DNA of 64,000 nucleotides from CAWJMD01 sp963843835 (GTDB lineage: Bacteria; Actinomycetota; Actinomycetes; Actinomycetales; CAWJMD01): positions 868,001 through 932,000 of the forward strand of contig CAWJMD010000008.1 of the NCBI GenBank assembly GCA_963843835.1. Reading direction: 5' to 3'. The notes below the pieces were generated by a model, which had not been told where the DNA came from, made no database searches, and saw only the letters and a program-made list of their open reading frames with translations. Of the stretch, positions 21,468 to 30,409 are shown one piece after another. Numbering within the stretch: the stretch's first letter is position 1; each line of letters starts with the position of its first letter. Position numbers and translations under genes: made by a program.

Positions 21468-22109
21468 TCAGACCCGGGTCACCGTTCTCGCCGTCTCGGC
21501 GTCCTGCTTCACGGACCTGAGCGCGGCGCGCATGATGTGGCCGACGAACGGCTGGACCAGGGACCAGTACCGCTTGAGCTTCGCTGCGGACCCTGGGTCG
21601 TTCGTCGCCGTCCGGGCCTCGTAGGAGACGAGCGTCCGGGTCGCGCCGTACGGCAGCAAGGTGAAGTCGGCCGCGATCCGGCCCCAGCCCGGTTCGTTGA
21701 ACGCGGCGAACTCCTCAGGGGTCATCTGCTCGACGTCGTACCAGGTGATGTCGGACTGCCAGAACTTGCCGACGGCTGCGAACGCGATCTCCCTCTGCGG
21801 CGTCCTGCCGAGCCCCAGCCACCCCTCCAGCGACGGGGCGTCGCCACCGAGCTTGAGCTCAGGAAGCGGTGGCTTGTCCTTCGGCTCCCTCCCCCGGAAC
21901 TCCGCCCATCGGCTCGGGAGGTCGCGGACGAAGAACGCCGCGTCGAGCAACGGTGTGTGCACCTCAGCCAAGTCCAGGTCGCACAGCGCCTGCCAGGTAG
22001 TGGCGACATCGGCGTCGACCACCTGATGCACGACCAGCGTGACGTCGTACTTCGGCAGATAGCGATCGATCAGGAGTTCGGCGGACGTCTCGACCGTTGC
22101 GTTGCCCAT
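21468..22109 (-). CDS. SRPBCC-fold (START/polyketide-cyclase-like) hypothetical protein
   Basis: A 213-residue protein. The N-terminal strand-helix YDVTLVVHQVVDADVATTWQALCDLDLAEVHTPLL, the charged loop, the central FAAVGKFWQSDITWYDVE and the C-terminal helix RYWSLVQPFVGHIMRAALRSVKQ fit the ligand-binding SRPBCC fold. The start is ATG 22109 behind GGGTGGAG. The long frame upstream to 22202 is not needed. It is not in the cox cluster, so it should not be called CoxG. Ligand and partner are unknown. Confidence 0.65.
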   Translation of the reverse strand: MGNATVETSAELLIDRYLPKYDVTLVVHQVVDADVATTWQALCDLDLAEVHTPLLDAAFFVRDLPSRWAEFRGREPKDKPPLPELKLGGDAPSLEGWLGLGRTPQREIAFAAVGKFWQSDITWYDVEQMTPEEFAAFNEPGWGRIAADFTLLPYGATRTLVSYEARTATNDPGSAAKLKRYWSLVQPFVGHIMRAALRSVKQDAETARTVTRV

Positions 22110-22316
22110 GGCTCCACCCTTTACCGTCGAGCGGTGCACACCAGGGCCGTTGGTCCTGGGGCGCCTGCGCCCGTGCCAGGCCGTCGTCCTCTCAGCCATC
22201 ACCGGTCGAGCTCGCCACGCCAGTGCCAGGGCGATCAGCGCAGGTCGGCCGCTCCCGCGCGGTGGCGTGGCGGTCGGTCCAAGTCCTTGCTCACCGACTT
22301 CTGCACCGACCCACCC

Positions 22317-22511
22317 CTACGGGCTGTATGTCGTGCTGCGGAGCCGGAGCTCGTGAACGCCCAGTACAGAAAACGCCGCAGCGCCCGCAACGAGGACGAT
22401 GCCGGGCCACACCAGCCAGCCACCTCGTCCGATCAACAACGAGCCTTCGAACGCCGACAACGCGGCCCACGCAAGCCACTGTGCTCTCACCGAACCAGGA
22501 TTCACCAGCAT
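22317..22511 (-). CDS. Small two-TM membrane protein
   Basis: A 64-residue protein beginning MLVNPGSVRAQWLAWAALSAFEG with two hydrophobic segments (about residues 11-26 and 31-50) and a short basic tail. The ATG at 22511 has a near-perfect AGGAGG six to nine bases upstream, which is the main reason to accept it. It is transcribed towards the SRPBCC gene and may share its transcript. The family is not recognised. Confidence 0.6.
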   Translation of the reverse strand: MLVNPGSVRAQWLAWAALSAFEGSLLIGRGGWLVWPGIVLVAGAAAFSVLGVHELRLRSTTYSP

Positions 22512-23183
22512 CGCCTCCTGGGCCCGCAGTGCACCCTGGCACAGGACCCTAGGCCCGCGAACGGTCGCGGCAGTCGAGGCGATGCGCCGGTTCAGGGTCC
22601 GTGCGGCTGGCATGATGCGGCCGTGGCTGAGACCTGAGCTCGGATCCGCCGACCACGCGCGCCGAAGCCGGGGTCGGTCGGTTCGTGCGGCTCCGCCGGT
22701 CCGGTGAGACCGCGACCTTGTTCCTGCGGCCGTGCCGGACCTGCTCGCGCACGCGGCCCCGCTCGCGGAGACTCGAAACCGCGCGATCGCCCAGGCGGAC
22801 GGCGGCGATGTCGACGAGACCGCGCGACCTGGCCGACCTGGCCGACAAGCTGGTGAACGAGCCCGGGCAGGACGTGTCCTCGACAGGTCGGCTCGTTGGC
22901 CGAGTGCGACCACCTGCTACCCGTGGCGCAGGCGGTCGGACCGACGCGGCCGGGCTGCTGACCCTGCCGGGCCTGATCCGAGCTCTCGCCGCCTCGCCGT
23001 CCGTAACGATTCCGGCACGCAGAGGCGGGATCGTCGGGGCGTTCGGACGGGTCCCCGTAGCGCGAGGGAGCGGGCCGGCGCCGGAACCGACCGCCGGACC
23101 GAAGTCGCTGCGGGGGCTCGCCGGACAGGTCCATCCTTGTCCCGGATCGTGGATGAGGTCACGCACGTCAGCGAGGACGGCAC
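22512..23183. other. Stretch without a supportable gene
   Basis: About 670 bp. Long open frames exist on both strands but their translations are rich in Arg/Pro/Gly and change character abruptly, as expected from GC-rich noncoding or decayed DNA. Short plausible segments occur (for example DLADLADKLVNEPGQD on the plus strand near 22820) but no start, domain or ribosome site links them. Confidence 0.4.
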
Positions 23184-24386
23184 GTGGACGAACCCGGACG
23201 GCAGACCACGCGCTGGGCCAGCGTCCTCGCCTGGTCGCTGGTCGTCGCATTCGTCGCCCTGATCGCTGTGGCCCTCTGGGACGGCAGCAACGGAAGCGGC
23301 GCGCCGGCCGAGTCGTTCGCCCTGCTGGGGACAGGCTTCGCCGTGGTCGGGGCGGTCGTGGCATCGCGGCAGCCCACGAACGCCGTGGGGTGGCTGCTGC
23401 TCGGCGCGGCCATGGTGATCGCCTTCGACGCCTTCGGCGAGGTCTACGCCGTGTCCTCGGACCGGCCGGGTCGCGTCTGGGTGGGGTGGGTCACCGCGTG
23501 GTCCTCGTGGGTGTGGCTGGTCCTGGTCACCGTGTACCTGCCGCTGCTCTTCCCGACCGGCAGGCTCCCCTCGCGACGGTGGCGTGCCGTCAGCTGGCTC
23601 GGGGCCGTCGCTCTCGTGCTGGGCGTCCTGTCGGTTGCCCTGGACAACGGCGACCTGAACCTCCCGGGCGGCGAGGTCGACAACCCGGTCGCGTTCGGCC
23701 CCGGCACCGAACCCCTGGCGGCCATGGCCGTCGCGGGGAACGTGTGCCTCGCCGCGTGCCTTCTGCTCGGCGGCGCCTGCATCGTCGTGCGCTTCCGCTC
23801 TGCGGCCGGACCCGAGCGCGAGCAGCTGAAGTGGTTCGCCCTCGCGGGGGTCGGCGTGCTCGCGGCGGCCGCGCTCGCGCTGGTCGGTGAGCTCTTCCCC
23901 GGCGTGGCCGGCACGCAGCGGGTGGGAATGGTCGGCTGGGTTCTCTTCGTGGCCGCGGCCTTCGTCGGGCTGCCCCTGGCCATCGGCCTGGCGATCCTGC
24001 GGTACCGGCTGTACGAGATCGACGTCGTGATCAACCGGACGCTGGTCTACGGCGCCCTGACCGCGGTGCTCGGGTCGGCCTACCTGGGGTCGGTGCTGCT
24101 GCTGCAGCTCGTGCTGGCACCGGTGACGAGCCAGTCGGACATCGCGGTGGCCGGCTCGACGCTCGCCGTGGCTGCGCTGTTCCGTCCCGCGCGCACCGCC
24201 ATCCAACGCGCCGTCGACCGCAGGTTCTACCGGCGGCGCTACGACGCCCAGCGGACCGTCGACGCCTTCGCGGGCAGGCTCCGAGCCCAGCTCGACCTGC
24301 AGTCGCTCGGGCAGGACCTGCGCGAGGTCGTCGACGACACCATGCAGCCCGTGCACGTGTCCCTATGGCTACGCAGGGCCACGTGA
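23184..24386 (+). CDS. Multi-TM membrane protein resembling the sensor half of a histidine kinase
   Basis: A 400-residue membrane protein with about eight to nine hydrophobic segments up to residue 325. It then has the region RYRLYEIDVVINRTLVYGAL and a cytoplasmic tail RRFYRRRYDAQRTVDAFAGRLR...SLGQDLREVVDDTMQPVHVSLWLR. This arrangement is the N-terminal part of an actinobacterial sensor-kinase family in which GAF/HisKA/HATPase domains normally follow. Here the protein stops before any kinase domain. The start is GTG 23184 after GAGGACGGCAC. No response regulator lies next to it. It may be a membrane signalling or stand-alone sensor protein; its length suggests a stable variant and not a fragment. 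Confidence 0.7.
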   Translation: MDEPGRQTTRWASVLAWSLVVAFVALIAVALWDGSNGSGAPAESFALLGTGFAVVGAVVASRQPTNAVGWLLLGAAMVIAFDAFGEVYAVSSDRPGRVWVGWVTAWSSWVWLVLVTVYLPLLFPTGRLPSRRWRAVSWLGAVALVLGVLSVALDNGDLNLPGGEVDNPVAFGPGTEPLAAMAVAGNVCLAACLLLGGACIVVRFRSAAGPEREQLKWFALAGVGVLAAAALALVGELFPGVAGTQRVGMVGWVLFVAAAFVGLPLAIGLAILRYRLYEIDVVINRTLVYGALTAVLGSAYLGSVLLLQLVLAPVTSQSDIAVAGSTLAVAALFRPARTAIQRAVDRRFYRRRYDAQRTVDAFAGRLRAQLDLQSLGQDLREVVDDTMQPVHVSLWLRRAT

Positions 24387-25037
24387 ACCCCGCTGGGCCA
24401 GGGTGGAGACCACGCCGGCCGGTCTCAGCTGGGTACATCGCGACCGTAGCTGTCATGAAGTGACGCGTCAGGCCGATCTCGTTGCGGCAGTGGCCGGTCC
24501 GGCGTCCCCCATCGGACCGGCCTCCGCCCCCTGCCTCGCCGAGGCCTTCGGGCTCTTCCGAGTTGAGTGCGGGTCACAGGCGTAGGCCGCCGCCGTTGAG
24601 GAGCATGCGTAGGCGGGAGTTCTCGCGGTTGCGGCAGCCTTGTTCCTACACGTCGGACCACGTTGCCCGAATGCTCTCGACGGGAACTTGCGATGCTGCT
24701 CTCAGACCGGATGATGACTCGTGACGTGTCCGCTTGCGGGTCGGCACGCGGAGCGTGCCGGGGCCCGATCCCCGACCGGGAGCTCCCTTCCTACGGGGTG
24801 CCCCGAGCATCAAAGAGAACACAACGACCACCGCAACAACCGTGCGCGGCCCGGGTCACAAACGGACCGAGGAGTCATCACCGACGTCGGCTGGCCCTGT
24901 CCGCTCACTTGAGACCGTCGGCCTCTCTCATGTCGCGCTGTCCGGAGTCCTGCACGTTGTCTGAAGGGTGACAGTCGCCCGGAGAGGGGCCTAGGGTCAT
25001 GGGCCTCGTCCAACTTCCGGGTCGTTGGGGTGATGTC
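24387..25037. other. Long intergenic region with a transposase remnant and the USP promoter
   Basis: About 650 bp without an intact gene. It contains a short transposase-like tail on the minus strand (24574-24639) and otherwise low-complexity GC-rich sequence. The promoter of the universal stress protein should lie in the last 150 bp. I could not fix boxes. Confidence 0.45.
24574..24639 (-). pseudogene. Possible C-terminal remnant of an ISL3-like transposase
   Basis: Twenty-one codons followed by a stop read GCRNRENSRLRMLLNGGGLRL in pieces similar to the C-termini of actinobacterial ISL3-type transposases (RNxENxRLRMLL). No upstream coding, inverted repeat or catalytic residue remains. The identification rests on recollection of the family tail and is weak. 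Confidence 0.3.
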
Positions 25038-25469
25038 GTGCCAGAGGTACTTGTCGGTGTCGACCGGAGCGAGCAGAGCAGGAGGGCGGTCGAGTTCGCG
25101 GCCAACCGGGCCCATCAGCTAGACCTGAAGGTCCTGGTGGTGCACGTGATCCCCTGGTCGCCGTTCTCGTTCAATACTCCCGAGGAGAACGAGCACCGCT
25201 CCACGCGCCGGGCCGAGGAGATCGCCGCAGCGACGGACCAGATCGTCGAACCCATGGCTGCGCTGGTGCGCGAGAAGGGGGTCGCGGTAGAGACACTGGT
25301 CAGGCACGGTGACCCGGTAGACACGCTGATCGAGATCGCCAACCAGCGCGAGAGCGGGCACATCGTGCTCGGGCGCACCGGGGACAGCCGCGTCAAGCAG
25401 GCCCTGTTCGGCAGCACACCCTCCCAGGTCGTGCAACACACGACCGTGCCCGTGACGCTGGTCCCGTGA
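25038..25469 (+). CDS. Universal stress protein (UspA family)
   Basis: A 143-residue single-domain Usp protein. It begins VPEVLVGVDRSEQSRRAVEFAANRA, the beta1-alpha1 unit, and ends with the ATP-binding signature HIVLGRTGDSRVKQALFGSTPSQVVQHTTVPVTLVP (G-2x-G-9x-G-S type). The start GTG 25038 fits the family N-terminus; ATG 24999 is an in-frame alternative with its own weak ribosome site. The stop overlaps the start of the downstream AGCS symporter (GTGA), so the two are probably translated together. A Usp coupled to a transporter suggests regulation of the transporter by nucleotide or stress state, which is an inference. Confidence 0.88.
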   Translation: MPEVLVGVDRSEQSRRAVEFAANRAHQLDLKVLVVHVIPWSPFSFNTPEENEHRSTRRAEEIAAATDQIVEPMAALVREKGVAVETLVRHGDPVDTLIEIANQRESGHIVLGRTGDSRVKQALFGSTPSQVVQHTTVPVTLVP

Positions 25470-26947
25470 ACACGGTCGTCGCCACCGTCCCGATGGGCGT
25501 GGACGACACCGTCAGCAAGTACTTCGGGCCGGTCTCGGACTTCATCGTCAGCATCGTGTTCTACTCGGTGACGGTCTTCGGCGCCGAGATCTCACTGATC
25601 GTGGTGTGGCTGATCAGTGCGGCCATCTTCTTCACCGTCTGGTTCGGCTTCCCGCAGCTGCGCGGGCTGCCGCACTCGATCAACCTGGTCCGCGGCCGGT
25701 TCTCCAAACCGGAGGACGCCGGCGAGGTCTCACACTTCCAGGCGCTCGCGACAGCGGTCTCCGGGACGGTCGGCCTCGGCAACATCGCGGGCGTCGCGGT
25801 GGCCATCTCGCTCGGTGGCCCCGGCGCCACCTTCTGGATGATCGTCGCCGGCTTCTTCGGCATGGCCTCCAAGATGGCGGAGTGCACCCTGGGGGTGATG
25901 TACCGCCAGGAGCACGCGGACGGCTCGGTGTCCGGCGGGCCGATGTACTACCTGCGCGACGGCGTCGCCAAGGTCACCGGCAACGTCCGGCTGGGCAAGT
26001 TCCTGGCCGCCTTCTTCGCCGTCTGCTGCATCGGAGGCTCGCTGGGCGGCGGCAACATGTTCCAGGCCAACCAGGCCACCGCCCAGATCGTCGGTGTCAC
26101 CGGTGGCGAGGACAGCCCCTTCGCCGACATCAACTGGGTCATCGGCCTGGTGTTCGCGGTGGCCGTCGGCGCGGTGATCATCGGTGGGATCAAGAGCATC
26201 GCCCGGGTGACGGAGAAGATCGTCCCGTTCATGGCCGGCACCTACGTCGGCGCTTGCCTCATCGTCATCATCGGCAGCATCGACCAGGTGCCCGGCGCGT
26301 TCGGTGAGATCGTGGCCGGCGCCTTCAATCCGCAGAGCATGGCCGGCGGGTTCCTCGGGGTGCTGATGGTCGGTTTCCAGCGAGCCGCGTTCTCCAACGA
26401 GGCCGGGATCGGCTCCGCGTCGATCGCGCACTCCGCGGTCCAGACCAGGGAGCCGGCGACCGAGGGCTTCGTAGCGCTGCTCGAGCCGCTCATCGACACC
26501 ATCGTGGTCTGCACGATGACGGCGCTGACGATCGTGATCACCGGTGCCTGGGCCGATCCGGAGGCCTCGGAGCTCGGGGGGGTCGGGCTCACCTCGCGCG
26601 CGTTCGAGTCGGTGATCCCCTGGTTCCCCAACGTCCTCGCGATAGCGGTCGTCCTCTTCGCGTTCTCGACGATGATCTCGTGGTCGTACTACGGGATGAA
26701 GGCGACCGGCTACCTGTTCGGTGACAGCACCACGGCCGAGATCGTGTTCAAGGTCGTCTTCTGCCTGTTCGTCGTGGTGGGTGCCGCGTTGTCGCTGGAG
26801 CCTGTGATCGGCTTCTCGGACTCGATGATCTTCTCGATGTCGATCGCCAACGTCATCGGTCTCTACATCCTGGCCAGGACGGTCCGCAACGAGGTCCGAC
26901 GCCACCTGGGCAAGGTGGAGCGAGGGGAGTTCGCCCGGGTGAAGTGA
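25466..26947 (+). CDS. Alanine/glycine:cation symporter (AGCS family)
   Basis: A 493-residue integral membrane transporter of the AGCS (DagA/AlsT) family, which imports alanine or glycine with Na+ or H+. Family hallmarks visible are the GRFSKPEDAGEVSHFQALATAVSGTVGLGNIAGVAVAI-type region (shown here in overlapping pieces below the length limit: VSHFQALATAVSGTVGLGNI), GGPGATFWMIVAGFFGM, SGGPMYYLRDG, and FSNEAGIGSASIAHS. About ten to eleven hydrophobic segments are present. The GTG start at 25466 overlaps the Usp gene by 4 bp. The C-terminus ends with a basic tail, LGKVERGEFARVK. No frame disruption. Confidence 0.93.
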   Translation: MNTVVATVPMGVDDTVSKYFGPVSDFIVSIVFYSVTVFGAEISLIVVWLISAAIFFTVWFGFPQLRGLPHSINLVRGRFSKPEDAGEVSHFQALATAVSGTVGLGNIAGVAVAISLGGPGATFWMIVAGFFGMASKMAECTLGVMYRQEHADGSVSGGPMYYLRDGVAKVTGNVRLGKFLAAFFAVCCIGGSLGGGNMFQANQATAQIVGVTGGEDSPFADINWVIGLVFAVAVGAVIIGGIKSIARVTEKIVPFMAGTYVGACLIVIIGSIDQVPGAFGEIVAGAFNPQSMAGGFLGVLMVGFQRAAFSNEAGIGSASIAHSAVQTREPATEGFVALLEPLIDTIVVCTMTALTIVITGAWADPEASELGGVGLTSRAFESVIPWFPNVLAIAVVLFAFSTMISWSYYGMKATGYLFGDSTTAEIVFKVVFCLFVVVGAALSLEPVIGFSDSMIFSMSIANVIGLYILARTVRNEVRRHLGKVERGEFARVK

Positions 26948-27132
26948 TAACCGGGCGGCGCTACTCCCACGATTCGAAAGGCTTCGATCGAGCGGAGCGG
27001 CATCGCCCTGAGTCTTCATGCTCGTGGCGCTCCCGAAACCGCCCGTTGCCGCGCCGCAGCTCCTCGTAGCACTACACGGACTCAGATCGCTCACCTATCG
27101 GAAGCTGAGTGCGGCGCGCTCCCCCATCCGGG

Positions 27133-28569
27133 TCAGCCGCTGGTCGCGATCCGGCACTCAGACCGAATCACGGCCCCGGCCTCCTCCATCTCGTCGTGGT
27201 GCGTCAGAAACTCGGTCCGGGGCCTGCTCTGGCCACCGGGCCCCGGTGCTGCCGTGCTCCTCGGCGACGACCACGAGCCAGCCGTAGTGGTCCAGCATCT
27301 GTGTGAAGGCCGCGGACAGGTCCCGCCACCGGTCGTCGCGGGCTGCGGCCTCTGCGGCGTACTCGGCCGCCTGCCGAAACCGTTCACGGTCCTCCTGCAG
27401 CTCGGCGGTAGTGGCCAGCCCGGTCCCGGTCCCTGACAGTGCTGGGCGAGCCCGGCGGGCTGGTCGAACCCGTCCTGCTGGGCGGCCGCGGCGGGCGGGG
27501 CGGCGAACGGGTCGGGCTGCGGGGCGCTGGCGAACGCGGCCGCGAACGGGTCGGGGCCCGGCTGGGCCGCACCGAACGGGTCGGGGCCCGGCTGGGCCGC
27601 ACCGAACGGGGCCGGGCCGGCGGCGGGCGCGGTGTCCGGGTCGATGTACGTGGCCGGGTCGCACACCTGGGCGGGAGCGCCGACGAACTGGGCGCGGACG
27701 AACTGGCCGTCGGGGTTGATCTGCCACACCGACCCGGCGCCGTCGGTGGCGGACAGGCCGGCCAGGGTGTCGTCCGGGGAGATGTGCCCGTTGGACGCGG
27801 CCTGGTACAGCTCCTGGTAGCGGGCCTCGAGGGCCCCAGGTCGGGGCGGATGGTGGTCGTCGCTGGTCGGCTCGCTCTCTGCACGTGGGTGCCCGCCGGG
27901 TGCGGTGCCCGCGCACTGTCGCGGCGGGCTGGCGGCCCGCACCGCGGGCGGGCTCCCCCGCCGCCGGGGTGCTGGTTGAGTGTCGGACCGCCTGCTGCTT
28001 GCTGCCCGGGCCGCGCTGCCTGGCCCGTCGCTGATGCCGGGTCGGGCCCAGGGTCAGGGCGGGCAGTCGCCTTGGCGCCAGGGCCGATCGTGGTGGGCCG
28101 GGCGGCGTCGTCGGGGATCCGCAGCACCCAGCTGGTGCCGGTGCGCGGGCTGCGGCACGAGACGCGCGTCTCGGTGTCCAGGTCGGTGACGGTGAGCCGG
28201 GCGGTGACGTCGGTCCGGGCGGCCACGGCGGCCGGGTCGCCGTCCAGGGCGGCCTCGTAGGCGCGCAGGTCGGCCACGGCGGGGTCGGGCCGCGGCGGTG
28301 TCCGGGCCGGCCGGCACCAGCAGGGCGGCGGCGGTCGCGGCCGCGGCGAGCGCGGTCGTGGCGACGACTGTCAGTGCGGCGTGCCGGCCGGTGAGGTGGC
28401 GGCGGGCACCGGTGCGGCCGGCGTGCCGGCCGTCACCGGGGCGCACGTGCGCGGTGACACCGGTGACGGCTGCGGCCAGGAGACGCCCGGCCCGGCTCTG
28501 GGCGGCGCCGGTGTCTGTGCCGTCGGTGCGGCATGGCCGGGCCCCGGCGGCCGGTGCGGGTGTGGTCAT
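27133..28569 (-). pseudogene. Membrane-anchored protein with a PDPF/GAAQPGP repeat linker, frame-disrupted, unknown function
   Basis: I do not recognise the family. The N-terminus (from ATG 28569) has one hydrophobic segment (ALTVVATTALAAAATAAALL). Then, in a second frame, ADLRAYEAALDGDPAAVAARTDVTARLTVTDLDTETRVSC reads like an extracytoplasmic domain. A third frame gives YQELYQAASNGHISPDDTLAGL and NPDGQFVRAQFVGAPAQVCDPATY, followed by a Pro/Ala-rich linker with two 10-residue repeats of PFGAAQPGPD. The end reads LQEDRERFRQAAEYAAEAAA, LDHYGWLVVVAEEHGS and HHDEMEEAGAVI. Three or more indels separate these segments. The gene is downstream of the pilin gene on the same strand, with a hairpin between them, so any link to pili is only positional. 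Confidence 0.45.
27543..27611. repeat. 30-bp tandem repeat encoding PFGAAQPGPD units
   Basis: Two exact adjacent copies of a 30-bp unit (27543-27572 and 27573-27602) are followed by a partial third. On the minus strand each unit encodes ten residues, so the repeat keeps the reading frame of the linker. Confidence 0.85.
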
Positions 28570-28634
28570 GGCTGGGAAGGTCCGGCCGGGGCCGGGTTGC
28601 GCCACCCGGCTGCGCTCGCCGGCCAGGGGCACAA

Positions 28635-28674
28635 CGCAGCAGCCCCCAGCCGGTGTGGCTGGGGGGCTGCTGCG
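28635..28674 (-). terminator. Strong GC hairpin downstream of the pilin gene
   Basis: Arms CGCAGCAGCCCCCAGC and GCTGGGGGGCTGCTGCG flank a 7-base loop. It lies 32 bp past the pilin stop in the direction of transcription. Confidence 0.8.
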
Positions 28675-28705
28675 TCAGACGAGGTCTGACAACGAGGGGT
28701 TAGCC

Positions 28706-29091
28706 TCAGCTGGCGTCGCCCACGGCGAGGGCGCCACCGACGACCGCGTTGTACGTCACCTCGACGGTGAAGCCGTCCTTGGAGACGGTGAACGAGCCCT
28801 AGTCGCCGGCAGCCAGCGTGACGTCCACGGTGGCCTCGACGCCGTCACCCTTGAAGGTGGCCGGGTTCATGCTGTCGACCATGGCGTCGTTGGCCAGGGT
28901 CTGGTCGGCGGCCGACTTGGCCTGGACGACCTTGGCGACCTGAGCGGCCTGCGCCTCGAGCGCGGACTTCTTCGAGGCGAGATGATCGAGTTGTAGGTCA
29001 CGGCCGCGATGGCCACGAGCACGCCGATGATGACGATGACGACCATGAGCTCGATGAGCGTGAACGCCTTGGCGTTCTTCAGGCGGGTCAT
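28706..29091 (-). pseudogene. Type IV pilin-like prepilin, frame-disrupted
   Basis: The start is ATG 29091 with AAGGAG ten bases upstream. The N-terminus MTRLKNAKAFTLIELMVV is a class III signal with the N-methylation site A/F-TLIEL and a hydrophobic helix running to VAIAAVTYNSII. After residue 37 one base is missing near 28981; in the next frame the protein continues SKKSALEAQAAQVAKVVQAK and ends EVTYNAVVGGALAVGDAS. A TAG codon interrupts this second frame at about 28799-28801, where GDYGSFTV would be expected. The predicted mature pilin is about 120 residues. No pilus assembly ATPase, platform protein or prepilin peptidase gene is in the window. Confidence 0.8.
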
Positions 29092-29542
29092 GGGGATGTG
29101 ACTCCTTCAGGGATGAACCGCGGTGTCCGCGGTCCGGCGGCCCCGGGCGGTCCGGGGCACATCAGGTATCTGTCCGGGGCCACCCGCGGTGTGCCAGTGG
29201 GTCCCTGACAGGTAGGCGTCCAGGTTCGGCACGAACCGTCAACTGCCCACCCCAGGGCCGGCCCGGCGAGCTGGAACCGGCTACCAGGCGGCCGGTCTCG
29301 CACCAACGTCACGCCTGCAGAGTCGGGTGGCGCTGCCCGCCGTGCGGCCTTGCCGGTGCCACGGGCGACCGGATGGGGCCGGGGAACATCCAGGGCAGGA
29401 AGGGGTCGGGGGGCGGGCCGCACGATCGACCCCTCGCAGAGCACCGGCCGGTACACATGACCCGCGCCGCCGGTGGAGCCGGGCCGTCCGTGCACGCCCG
29501 TAGACTCCGCGCCACAGGGGAACCGAACGAGGGGGGAACGAC
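29092..29542. other. Divergent intergenic region between pilin and lipoprotein genes
   Basis: About 450 bp upstream of both the pilin (minus) and a lipoprotein (plus). It should contain both promoters. A possible minus-strand coding piece (FLPWMFPGPIRSPVAP) is seen near 29400-29350 but has no supported start. I looked for a c-di-GMP riboswitch and found no match to its conserved core. Confidence 0.4.
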
Positions 29543-30394
29543 GTGGTCGCACGCCCGCGCACGTCCGCGATGGGTCTGGCGGGGATGCTCGCGCTCGCCG
29601 CCTGCACCGGCCAGGGCGGGCAAGCCGCCGCCCCGACCACGGCCACCACGAGTACGCCGTCGGCCCAGGAACAGGTCGTCGCCGTACTCACCGAACTCGG
29701 CACGTCCTCCGACCCGGACCAGTGCACCGACGCCTACACGGCCAACGGCCTGGAGCTGGCGGTCGGGAGCACCGACGTCGCGGTGTGCCGCGACGCCGTC
29801 GCCGCCTCCGAGCCGGCCGACGAGGTGGTGGTCGACCAGGTAGCCGTCGACGGCAGCACCGCCACCGCGCGCGTGACGTCGATCGGCGGTTCCAGCTCGG
29901 GGCTCGCCCAGACTCTCGAGCTCGTCCTCCAGGACGACCGGTGGATGGTCGACGGCATCTCCGGTCTGGCGATTGCCGACCGGGCGGCGTTCGACGAAGG
30001 TGTCGCGCTCGACCTCGCCGAGTGGGGACCTGCCGTCATCCCTCCCGAGCACCTGGACTGCGTCGGCGAGCAGCTGCGGGCGGCGAGCGATACCGAGATC
30101 GTCGCCGCGTTCGAGGAAGGCCGCTCCCACGCCGTCGCCGTCGGGGCCATCTCCTGGTGCGTGGCAGCCGGTGTGGACTCGTTCGCGTTGTACGAGATCG
30201 TCCAGTACCAGCTGGAGGCCAAGGGTCTCAGCGCCGAGCAGGCCGACTGCGTCGCGGTCGAAGCGCTCGGCACGTTTCTCGCCCTCACCCTGGAGCAGCT
30301 GGTCACCTCCGAGACTGCGCGGGCGCAACTGGAGGACGGCCTCCTCGCCGCGTCGCAGACCCCGGTGTGCCAGCAGCTCGGTGCCGCTCCCTAG
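29543..30394 (+). CDS. Putative lipoprotein of unknown function
   Basis: A 283-residue secreted lipoprotein. The start is GTG 29543 after GAGGGGGGAACG. The N-terminus has Arg residues, a hydrophobic core and the lipobox LAAC (Cys at residue 21), then a Thr/Ala-rich linker. The first part of the mature protein (EQVVAVLTELGTSSDPDQCTDAYTANGLEL...DDRWMVDGISGL) resembles NTF2/DUF4878-like envelope domains by its DxW-V-D pattern. The second part is a Cys-containing helical region (CVGEQLRAASDTEIVAAFEEG, ISWCVAAGVDSFALYEIV). The exact family is not recognised. It is intact and lies among damaged genes. Confidence 0.75.
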   Translation: MVARPRTSAMGLAGMLALAACTGQGGQAAAPTTATTSTPSAQEQVVAVLTELGTSSDPDQCTDAYTANGLELAVGSTDVAVCRDAVAASEPADEVVVDQVAVDGSTATARVTSIGGSSSGLAQTLELVLQDDRWMVDGISGLAIADRAAFDEGVALDLAEWGPAVIPPEHLDCVGEQLRAASDTEIVAAFEEGRSHAVAVGAISWCVAAGVDSFALYEIVQYQLEAKGLSAEQADCVAVEALGTFLALTLEQLVTSETARAQLEDGLLAASQTPVCQQLGAAP

Positions 30395-30409
30395 TCCCGC
30401 CCCAGGACC

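Noticed and set aside
21468..22109. CoxG
   Set aside because: The SRPBCC-like fold suggested CoxG, but it is over 5 kb from the cox operon, and no CoxG-specific motif is visible.
21195..22637. 480-codon plus-strand frame
   Set aside because: Runs antisense to the SRPBCC-like gene and the small membrane protein; no coherent domain.
22917..24356. 479-codon minus-strand frame
   Set aside because: Antisense to the multi-TM sensor-like gene, with an Arg/His/Gly-rich translation and no domain.
29092..29542. Riboswitch upstream of the pilin
   Set aside because: No match to the conserved core of c-di-GMP riboswitches could be found.
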